Shown: piece after piece, positions 58,102-64,000 of the stretch
Layout of the letters: the number at the start of each line of letters is the position of its first letter
How positions within the stretch are numbered: position 1 is the first letter of the stretch
DNA from: Halobaculum sp. MBLA0147
Lineage (GTDB): Archaea > Halobacteriota > Halobacteria > Halobacteriales > Haloferacaceae
Reading direction: 5' to 3'
Length of the DNA stretch: 64,000 nucleotides
NCBI RefSeq assembly: GCF_041361345.1
Contig: NZ_JBGKAD010000004.1
Coordinates: 62,001-126,000 of the forward strand
Notes under the pieces: generated by a model
The model's database searches: none
Told to the model about the DNA's origin: nothing
What the model saw: the letters and a program-made list of their open reading frames with translations, nothing else
Program-made: the position numbers and the translations under genes

Positions 58102-58827
58102 ATGGTTATCAGCATCAGATCCATTTTTGATCGTGTGAACCACGATCAGGCTCCGACAGGCTTGAGTCCGCAAGCAGTCTCGCCACAGACAGTCGCAACT
58201 GATGGAGGCCACCACCAACAAAGCCCGGCAGCAGGTGACCTGTCACCTGCGATTGAGACAGTGATCACGAGGATGCGGCCAAGCGATCGGGACGCCGTTC
58301 AACAACTCTGGGACGACCGATTCGGGTTCGATCCAGAGACATCCCCCACGTGGCTCTCTGCTGCCGTCGATCCCAACAACACTGCCGGCATCTTTGTCGG
58401 ACGGAGTCCATCTACAGGAGTGGAGGGCTTCATCTGTCTTGACCTGACGGACGGTACGTGGACCGAAGACTACTGTAGCAATCACCTGTCGCTTACGGAG
58501 GCCGATACGTACCTCACCGTCCATATGCTGGCTGTTGCGGAACAGTCCGAACGACAGGGGATTGGCCGTCGCCTCCTGGCTCACGCCATCAACGTAGCGG
58601 AATCGGCCGGAGCAACCGGCATTGCTGCGACCCTCTGGCACCACCCCGGCCGCGATGCACGATCGCTGTGTAAGCAGGCCGGGTTCGATACCGTAGCAAC
58701 CGTGTCAGAATTCTACGACGATCGTCCAGAGTGCCCCGAATGTACCAACGAGTGTTCCTGTACTGCCTCAGTCGTGTACAAACCGGTTGATCACTCGAAG
58801 AGAGTGAAAGACGGAAGTCTCAGGTGA
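58102..58827 (+). CDS. GNAT-family N-acetyltransferase
   Basis: 241 residues. The first 50 are polar and variable. A GNAT domain follows: TRMRPSDRDAVQQLWDDRFGF, then LTVHMLAVAEQSERQGIGRRLLAHAINVAESAG (about 136-172) with the acetyl-CoA pyrophosphate loop Q-x-x-G-x-G/A, and ARSLCKQAGFDTVATVSEFYDD near the end. A C-terminal cluster CPECTNECSC (about 212-221) is unusual for GNATs and may bind zinc. The acceptor substrate is unknown. It is convergent with the rhodopsin gene, with a short GATGGG/CCCATC inverted repeat at the junction. Confidence 0.8.
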   Translation: MVISIRSIFDRVNHDQAPTGLSPQAVSPQTVATDGGHHQQSPAAGDLSPAIETVITRMRPSDRDAVQQLWDDRFGFDPETSPTWLSAAVDPNNTAGIFVGRSPSTGVEGFICLDLTDGTWTEDYCSNHLSLTEADTYLTVHMLAVAEQSERQGIGRRLLAHAINVAESAGATGIAATLWHHPGRDARSLCKQAGFDTVATVSEFYDDRPECPECTNECSCTASVVYKPVDHSKRVKDGSLR

Positions 58828-58848
58828 TGGGACCCCATCCGGAGAGCG

Positions 58849-59580
58849 TCACTGCGTAGCAGATGCGTCTCCGTCACTCGCTACGAACCGGTCTACGACA
58901 CCAGCCGTGTTCACCACGATGGCGATCATTCCGACCTTCGCAGTGACGTCAAGGTATGTGATGATCACAGCTGTCGTGACGATGTCCGTCAATCCGAGCG
59001 CAGCCGGACTCACCGCCCAGACGATCGGATACACGAACCACAACACACCGATCAGGTTCCGCAGTTTCGCGAACAGCGCGTACTGGTCGCGCGTGCGGCT
59101 CTTGGCAGACTCCGTCAGTGGGCCGAACAGGTAGTACACCAACCCGAGATACGCGGCCGTCGACAGCACGAACCCGACCCACACGAAGATGCCCGTCACC
59201 AGCAGCGCTCCAAACCCGATCAGGATCATCAGCAGATCCGCGAGGATTGCGCCGACAACCTCTCGCTGAGACGCCCCGCCAGCGTACGCAATGAACCCGA
59301 TGATCAACGGTGTCGACAGCGCCCAGTCGAGGTACCGGATCGACTCGACGTAGGTACCGTTCTGGGTGAAGTCACCGACCCCGAGTGTCATCACGAAGTA
59401 GGCGACAGCCGCGACACCGACGAGCCCCGCCAACATCCCGTACCCACGGGCGTCGAACGGCGCGTCATCGCCACGCCCGAATCGCCACCCAACGAGGGTT
59501 GTCGCCAGCCCGAGCGTCATCAGTACTGTTCCCAGCCCGTACACCAGCGGTCGCGTTAGCGTGAGTCCAAGGATACTCAT
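58849..59580 (-). CDS. sop2: Sensory rhodopsin (SRII-type)
   Basis: 243 residues with seven transmembrane helices. The retinal-binding lysine is K215 (LDVTAK). The counter-ion region RYLDW has R82 and D85, but the proton-donor position 96 is Phe, so it is a sensor rather than a pump. GPLTESAKSR in the E-F loop resembles SRII of Natronomonas. The gene lies 15 nt downstream of a transducer gene on the same strand, the normal htr-sop order. SRII mediates avoidance of blue-green light by activating its transducer. An SRI-type or middle-rhodopsin assignment cannot be excluded from the sequence alone. Confidence 0.88.
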   Translation of the reverse strand: MSILGLTLTRPLVYGLGTVLMTLGLATTLVGWRFGRGDDAPFDARGYGMLAGLVGVAAVAYFVMTLGVGDFTQNGTYVESIRYLDWALSTPLIIGFIAYAGGASQREVVGAILADLLMILIGFGALLVTGIFVWVGFVLSTAAYLGLVYYLFGPLTESAKSRTRDQYALFAKLRNLIGVLWFVYPIVWAVSPAALGLTDIVTTAVIITYLDVTAKVGMIAIVVNTAGVVDRFVASDGDASATQ

Positions 59581-59595
59581 GTCTGATCACCTCTG

Positions 59596-61911
59596 TCAGT
59601 CGTCGTCTGTGGCCGCCACCTGGTTGTCTGCGAGTGTATGGGCGTCCCCCGCCCCACGGTCGTCGCCACGCACGGAGAACTGAGCGAGCGAGTCTTGCAG
59701 TGTCTGTGCCTCATCTCGGAGCTGCCGAGCGCGTTCGGTGACCGACGACACAGCTTCAGACTGTTGGACCGTCGCGGACGTAACACTCTCTGCTTCTTCC
59801 GCAGTTGCTTCTCCGAGTGTTCGGACTTCGTCGACAGTCGCGGACGCCGTCTGTGTTGACTGAGCCTGATCCTCTGTCGCACTACTGATCTCCGTTACAC
59901 TCTGGTCCGTCTCTTCGATCCGAGTGGCGATCGTCTCGAGTTCCGAGAGCGTGTCCTCAACGGTCGCAGACGCCGCCGTCACCTCGTCTTGGGCGTCGAG
60001 GACCTCTGTGACTGCAGCGTCCGTCTGAGCTTGCACAGCATCGATCTGCGCCTCGATTTCGTCAGCAGACTGCTTCGTCTCCTCGGCGAGGTCTTTCACC
60101 TCGTCTGCGACGACAGCAAAGCCCTGACCGGCATCCCCGGCACCGCCGTCGCCACCAGCACGGGCTGCCTCGATGGAGGCATTCAGCGCCAACAGGTTCG
60201 TCTCATCTGCGATGTCCCCGATCAGGTCCGCCACTTCTCCAATCTCCTCCATATCCTCGTCAAGTTGCTCAATCGTCTCAGCTGTCTCGGAGATCACCTC
60301 AACGACGCGGTCGATCTGCTCGATCGCCTCGCCGGCTGACTCCGCGCCGGCCGCGGCCGCCGAGGCTGCCTCTGACGACGTCGCCGACACGTCGTTACTG
60401 GAGGCGGCGATCTCTTCGGCCGTCGCAGACAGGCTCTCGATTTCTGCCCCGAGGTCTTGGAGCTGGGTGGTTTGCTCGTCGACGTCATCGGAGATCTCCG
60501 CAATCGCGGTCGAGACACTTTCAGCGGCCTCAGACGCCTCCGCAGCCTCCGTCGTGACGACCTCTGCACTCTCCGAGACGTTCGCTGCGAACTCGTCAAG
60601 CGCTTGGATGGACTCTTCGAATTCGGTGAGGACCTCATTTACCTCTGTCGCGACATCTTGCATCACCTTCCGACGGCCCTCCGTCTCGAGTCGACGAGTC
60701 AGGTTGCCTTCACTGACATCATCAAGAACGATTGCGTACTCGGCAGCTGTCTGTCGGAGGTCTGTCGTCAGTTCCTCGGCCTCCTGTTGTGCCTCTTCAG
60801 CCTCTGCACGAGCCGTCTCCACCTCGCTGATTCGATCTTGGAGGCTCGTCCGCATCGTATCCAGCGACGCGTACAGGTCACCAAACTCGTCTGTCCGACG
60901 GCTGGAGAGATCCACGTCCAGGTTACCACCAGCCATCTCTTCAGCCTGTGCGCGCAACTGGCGGAGTCGGATGACCGTCGAGGAACCCACAGTGCCACCG
61001 ACAATCGCGAGGCCAGTCAGGCCGAGCAGGATACCACCGAGGATCGTCGCCTGGACGTTCTGGGCGATGCCAAGTGCAGCCGCTCGCGGCTCGTGCACCA
61101 TCACAGTGTACTCAGCGTCGGGAACCGTCGCGAACGCCATGAACATCTCCTCTTGCTCCCCGTGGTGGGACATCGTCATCGTCATCACACCACCCGATTG
61201 CTCACCGCTCGCGACGGCCGGGATCGTACCGCCCATTTTCCCGTGGGTCGAGCCAACCCGGTCGGTCATTGACGCACCAACGATCTCTCGCGACGAATCC
61301 ACGAGAACGATGTTCCCATCGGTCGAACTCCCGGTGAGGTCGCCAATGAACTTCGAAGGACGTACATACGTCACAACTGCGGCGTCTGCGCCATCCACTG
61401 GTGCAACGAGAGCCAGAACGTCACGGTCCACAAACGGAACACCCACGAGCTCCGAGTGACCAACCTCGCCAGTCGGCGTGGCTCCTGCAGTCTGTTGAAT
61501 CGCAGGTCCAGCGTCTCCGACCGTCTGACCGGCACCAACAGCAGCAACGGATTCGGGTGTGTCACTCAATCGGACGTACTGAACAGCGACAACTCCATCG
61601 CCAAGCCCGCCTGCCTCCAACTCGCGTAGTCGTTGCCGAACTTCACTTGCACTTCCGGAGGATGCAGCCGTTGAGGCAGCCACGCTCCGCGTTTGTGCCT
61701 CTACCTTGCTAAACCACGTGCCAACTGCCTCGCCAGTCTGTGTCGCGTCCGTCCGGAGCGTGTCGGTGGCAGACTCCCGGACAGCATCCGTCGTCTCAGC
61801 TGTCGAGATGACTGCATACCCGCTCACAACACCGATCACGAGCACGAACGCGAGCCCGAGTTTCAGAGCATAGCTTTGCCTGAGTGTCTTGATCGCGGTG
61901 CGAACAACCAT
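59596..61911 (-). CDS. htr2: Sensory rhodopsin transducer (HtrII-like MCP)
   Basis: 771 residues. TM1 is at about 18-38, a large extracellular sensor domain at about 40-285 ([32 protein letters not shown]; dCache-like), and TM2 at about 288-312. Two HAMP modules follow ([16 protein letters not shown] and [16 protein letters not shown]). The methyl-accepting coiled coil has its signalling tip at [23 protein letters not shown], the highly conserved CheA/CheW-binding hairpin. The extracellular domain makes it similar to Halobacterium HtrII, which also senses serine, so it may combine light and chemical signals. It heads a two-gene operon with the rhodopsin. Confidence 0.9.
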   Translation of the reverse strand: MVVRTAIKTLRQSYALKLGLAFVLVIGVVSGYAVISTAETTDAVRESATDTLRTDATQTGEAVGTWFSKVEAQTRSVAASTAASSGSASEVRQRLRELEAGGLGDGVVAVQYVRLSDTPESVAAVGAGQTVGDAGPAIQQTAGATPTGEVGHSELVGVPFVDRDVLALVAPVDGADAAVVTYVRPSKFIGDLTGSSTDGNIVLVDSSREIVGASMTDRVGSTHGKMGGTIPAVASGEQSGGVMTMTMSHHGEQEEMFMAFATVPDAEYTVMVHEPRAAALGIAQNVQATILGGILLGLTGLAIVGGTVGSSTVIRLRQLRAQAEEMAGGNLDVDLSSRRTDEFGDLYASLDTMRTSLQDRISEVETARAEAEEAQQEAEELTTDLRQTAAEYAIVLDDVSEGNLTRRLETEGRRKVMQDVATEVNEVLTEFEESIQALDEFAANVSESAEVVTTEAAEASEAAESVSTAIAEISDDVDEQTTQLQDLGAEIESLSATAEEIAASSNDVSATSSEAASAAAAGAESAGEAIEQIDRVVEVISETAETIEQLDEDMEEIGEVADLIGDIADETNLLALNASIEAARAGGDGGAGDAGQGFAVVADEVKDLAEETKQSADEIEAQIDAVQAQTDAAVTEVLDAQDEVTAASATVEDTLSELETIATRIEETDQSVTEISSATEDQAQSTQTASATVDEVRTLGEATAEEAESVTSATVQQSEAVSSVTERARQLRDEAQTLQDSLAQFSVRGDDRGAGDAHTLADNQVAATDDD

Positions 61912-62096
61912 ACTCAGACAGTATCAATCTCCTCACGAGTATAGTAGTAATGGTATGAAACCGCCGTGTGAACGCCTCACACCCATAAAATCACCGAGTG
62001 CGTGCAACCCGGTTACTTTGCTGTGTCCCAGGTTGCACCGAATCCACACAAGGGGGACAGCCCTCACTTCAAATCGTTGCCCAACAGCACAGAAAA

Positions 62097-62109
62097 TTTG
62101 TACACGCAG
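62097..62109 (+). promoter_or_regulatory. GTTTGTAC-CAG box (TTTGTAC-ACG-CAG)
   Basis: Copy 20. It starts 43 nt before the ATG at 62140. Confidence 0.6.
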
Positions 62110-62139
62110 CGGGTACCTGCCGCGTACCCAGGAGAAGAT

Positions 62140-62448
62140 ATGTCACCCGACGATTCACCACCAGAAAACGCAGAGATTCGTCTCGAAATAAAGGACACCA
62201 GAAAGGGCCATCTCCTCGCATACGCCGACATCGACGCAGACAAGGGAATGCGATCCATGACCGACCGCGAACGGGAAGCCCACGCTGATCTCGGGAACCT
62301 GATCGGCAAATTTGATGAAGAGGCAGTGTCGCCTGGAGTTGTCGGGTACGTGATCGAGAATACTGAAGACGGCCTCGTGATCGAGTGGACATCCGAAGAA
62401 GCCGAAAAGGCAGCGCACACTCAAGGCAGTAACAGCACTACAGACTAA
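62140..62448 (+). CDS. Small acidic hypothetical protein
   Basis: 102 residues from ATG 62140, which follows a good AGGAG Shine-Dalgarno sequence (62130-62134) and a GTTTGTAC-CAG box 43 nt upstream. It has a beta-rich first part (AEIRLEIKDTRKGHLLAYADIDAD), a helix (TDREREAHADLGNLIGKFDEEA) and a strand pair (GVVGYVIENTEDGLVIEW). It is very acidic. No cysteines. It may be a DNA-mimic or adaptor protein, which is speculation. It is the last gene in the window with the shared box. Confidence 0.6.
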   Translation: MSPDDSPPENAEIRLEIKDTRKGHLLAYADIDADKGMRSMTDREREAHADLGNLIGKFDEEAVSPGVVGYVIENTEDGLVIEWTSEEAEKAAHTQGSNSTTD

Positions 62449-62465
62449 CACTAACTACAACAAGA

Positions 62466-62690
62466 ATGATAGAACTCAATCTAGAAGACGTGGATTCTTT
62501 TCATATAGAACTGATCCTGACTACAGTATTTTTCTGTTTAGCATTGTTCGCTATTGGAGCGTTCGTGGGTGGGGACATAACCATCTTTTTTAAGTGGTTA
62601 GCACTGTTCACACCTCCGCTGCTCCTGATCTTGGCCATGTTCTACATCACCCCAAGCAACAACTTCGGGGGAGGTGGCTGGAACCAGTGA
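62466..62690 (+). CDS. Small two-helix membrane protein
   Basis: 74 residues with hydrophobic segments at about 15-34 and 40-60 and a glycine-rich tail (NNFGGGGWNQ). It is AT-rich like the next gene, whose GTG start overlaps its stop (GTGA). It is the counterpart of the 68-residue protein at 34068 beside the paralogous zinc-module gene. Function unknown. Confidence 0.6.
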   Translation: MIELNLEDVDSFHIELILTTVFFCLALFAIGAFVGGDITIFFKWLALFTPPLLLILAMFYITPSNNFGGGGWNQ

Positions 62691-63280
62691 CAACAAACAC
62701 CACCGATGACTCGGAGGGTGCCCAGATCGCTGTCATGTTCGTACTGCCCTTCATGGCATATGCTTCTTTACTCCTGTCCAGACTTTTAAAGGGCGTATTT
62801 TCTATCTTTGCGTCCATCTCTCAGAGTGAGTTTAGGCTTTTTCTAACCAGTGCTGCTGGGCTTGTGGTTGGCGCCATGATTGGCGGTCTATTACTCAGAG
62901 TACCTGGCCGCAGACCGCTTGGCGGGCTGGCGCTTACCCTCAGGCTCCTCGCGAACGCGCACCGATATCCGGCAACCAAGTTTGGGCAAGCCACTCGAAC
63001 AACAACTAACGACTTTGACCGCCTCCCCCCAGAGGACTGGTGTATTAACTGCAACGCATCAGGTGATTACGTTTCAGGAGTTGAGCACCGCTACAGCAAA
63101 GAGCTTGTAGTAGCAGGCTTCCCTCTACTGACTCTCGAGGAAGGACGAATCGTCGAGTGTGACAAGTGCGCCGCCGCAGACGACGTAGAGTACAGTCTCC
63201 GAGCCAATACCAACGAGATCCCCTACAACACAGGCGGTACAACCGTCAAACCAGACCGAGTCGTCGAGGAAGAGACCTAG
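62687..63280 (+). CDS. Membrane protein with cytosolic Cys4 zinc module (paralogue of 33315 gene)
   Basis: 197 residues from a GTG overlapping the previous stop. Hydrophobic segments at about 13-38 and 50-70 are followed by a soluble part with DWCINCNASGDYVSGVEHRYSKELVVAGFPLL and IVECDKC (about 122-165). Cysteine spacing, GVE-x-x-Y and the GFPL/GVPI turn match the gene at 33315. Both copies sit in AT-richer DNA with a small two-helix protein next to them, so this looks like a mobile two-gene module. The stop overlaps that of the convergent gene at 63277 by 4 nt. Function unknown. Confidence 0.65.
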   Translation: MTTNTTDDSEGAQIAVMFVLPFMAYASLLLSRLLKGVFSIFASISQSEFRLFLTSAAGLVVGAMIGGLLLRVPGRRPLGGLALTLRLLANAHRYPATKFGQATRTTTNDFDRLPPEDWCINCNASGDYVSGVEHRYSKELVVAGFPLLTLEEGRIVECDKCAAADDVEYSLRANTNEIPYNTGGTTVKPDRVVEEET

Positions 63281-63792
63281 TCTCTATACTCAGACCGCTC
63301 ATCCTCTGCCACCTGGGAAGCAATTTCCAGCTCACGAATCTGTTTGATACTCTCTCTGTACTGAGTATGAATCCGCCGCGTCATCCAGATATCCCACGTC
63401 CCGAGGGCTATGAAGACTCCACCGAGGAAGAGGCCTCTACTAGGTGGCAAAAGAAACGACCCAGACCCCCAACTGAAGTAGTACAGAGCCGGGAAGAAGA
63501 GCCCACATCCGGTGAGGAACAATACTCCCCCCTGTGAGTATCGTCGAAGTGTTGTCACGCGGTTGGTAGTGCTTTCTTGCTCACATCGCGAGTGAAGTCC
63601 GGGAGTAAACCGGTGATAGAGGCCCAGGCCAACCCAAATGGCACCAACCAGGGCACTGAACTCTGGCCCGATTATCAAGTTCGTAGAGGAGAACAGATAC
63701 TGAACAATAGAGATAGAAACAACAGAAATTCCACCAATGATGAGGATTCGAGCGATCGCATTATCCAGTCGACTTATCGTCGGATTGGCCAT
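63277..63792 (-). CDS. Membrane protein, four predicted TM helices
   Basis: 171 residues from the ATG at 63792, which has a CTTATTG element about 29 nt upstream. Hydrophobic segments lie at about 15-33, 44-60, 88-108 and 115-135, followed by a helical cytosolic tail (TRRIHTQYRESIKQIRELEIASQVAEDERSEYRD). A loop with RCEQESTTNR lies between helices 2 and 3. It is AT-richer than the core genes and convergent with the zinc-module gene. The family is not recognised; the tail could be a short coiled coil. Confidence 0.6.
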   Translation of the reverse strand: MANPTISRLDNAIARILIIGGISVVSISIVQYLFSSTNLIIGPEFSALVGAIWVGLGLYHRFTPGLHSRCEQESTTNRVTTLRRYSQGGVLFLTGCGLFFPALYYFSWGSGSFLLPPSRGLFLGGVFIALGTWDIWMTRRIHTQYRESIKQIRELEIASQVAEDERSEYRD

Positions 63793-64000
63793 CCCTGTGT
63801 GAGTGAAGATGTTCAAACAATAAGAACCTGCCGGGAGGGCGCTCTGCTGCCGCCAGGCCGACATGGCGATCGCAAGGACCCCACCGACCCCCGAGCGCCA
63901 CGGCGATCGCTACAGGTACTCGAGTGCCGACACCAAACTGGTCACTATAGAGGAGAGTAACTAGCGACCCGAGAATGCAGACCCGGCCCCACAAGCTCAG
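63761..64000 (-). CDS. Possible partial membrane protein at the right window edge
   Basis: A minus-strand frame is open from the window edge to a stop at 63761. It begins with hydrophobic sequence (VCILGSLVTLLYSDQFGVGTRVPVAIAVALG) and then becomes polar and Arg/His-rich after a run of five G bases near 63884. In the +1 frame from that run the hydrophobic character continues, so either a frameshift has occurred or the C-terminus is simply different. The 5' end is outside the window. Confidence 0.3.
   Translation of the reverse strand: MSLWGRVCILGSLVTLLYSDQFGVGTRVPVAIAVALGGRWGPCDRHVGLAAAERPPGRFLLFEHLHSHRDGQSDDKSTG
63818..63824 (-). promoter_or_regulatory. TATA-like box of the gene at 63792
   Basis: CTTATTG on the minus strand, about 29 nt upstream of the ATG at 63792. 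Confidence 0.4.

Noticed and set aside
1-64000. tRNA, rRNA, CRISPR arrays and virion genes
   Set aside because: I looked for CCA-box-type tRNA arms, rRNA cores, regular spacer arrays, and capsid, portal, terminase or tail proteins and found none I could support; tRNA genes with introns could still be missed by eye.

Overview
The window looks like part of a large extrachromosomal replicon (plasmid, megaplasmid or plasmid-like provirus) of a halophilic archaeon (class Halobacteria). The evidence is the GC-rich coding sequence, the very acidic proteins, many leaderless genes with a TATA-like box about 27 nt before the start codon, and families that are haloarchaeal in character: an RdfA-like protein, an archaeal SMC-like protein, a BGTF-type surface protein, TFB, and a sensory rhodopsin with its transducer. 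I saw no rRNA, tRNA, CRISPR array, capsid, portal or terminase gene.

Layout. 1-37.6 kb is the core of the element, almost all on the + strand: a transcription factor B gene, a run of three tRNA-guanine-transglycosylase-like (TGT/DpdA-like) genes with a possible winged-helix partner, a SWIM zinc-finger protein, a primase-polymerase, a DUF6884 protein, an RdfA/SMC-like divergent pair, a CobS-like AAA+ ATPase and a CobT-like VWA protein, a degenerate and an intact D12-class adenine methylase, a DPPW methyltransferase, a PCNA with an acidic N-terminal extension, and two gp88-like cysteine-rich proteins. 37.6-49 kb is accessory: a lipoprotein, DnaK, hypothetical genes, a ParA partition pair and a metallo-beta-lactamase-fold protein. 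49-58 kb holds a radical SAM protein, a FIST sensor protein, a SF2 helicase, small zinc proteins and a DUF433 protein. 58-62 kb holds a GNAT acetyltransferase and a sensory rhodopsin/transducer operon. 62-64 kb holds a membrane/zinc module related to one at 33-34 kb.

Two signals tie the core together. First, about twenty + strand genes are preceded by a box close to GTTTGTAC-N3-CAG. In thirteen cases it starts 24-31 nt before the start codon, where the TATA box of a leaderless haloarchaeal gene would lie. With the TFB gene at the left, this suggests a dedicated promoter class. Second, at least nine proteins carry a PCNA-interacting (PIP-box-like) motif, Q-x-x-[L/F]-x-x-[F/Y], usually at an extreme terminus, and the element encodes its own PCNA. 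I infer a co-regulated, PCNA-centred replication and DNA-modification programme. The three TGT-like proteins, the DUF6884 protein, the methylases and the gp88/radical SAM proteins make base modification of the element's own DNA, possibly with 7-deazaguanines drawn from host archaeosine metabolism, a reasonable but unproven hypothesis. At 52.7-53.4 kb a structured leader with GAGA tetraloops occurs twice in front of small minus-strand genes.
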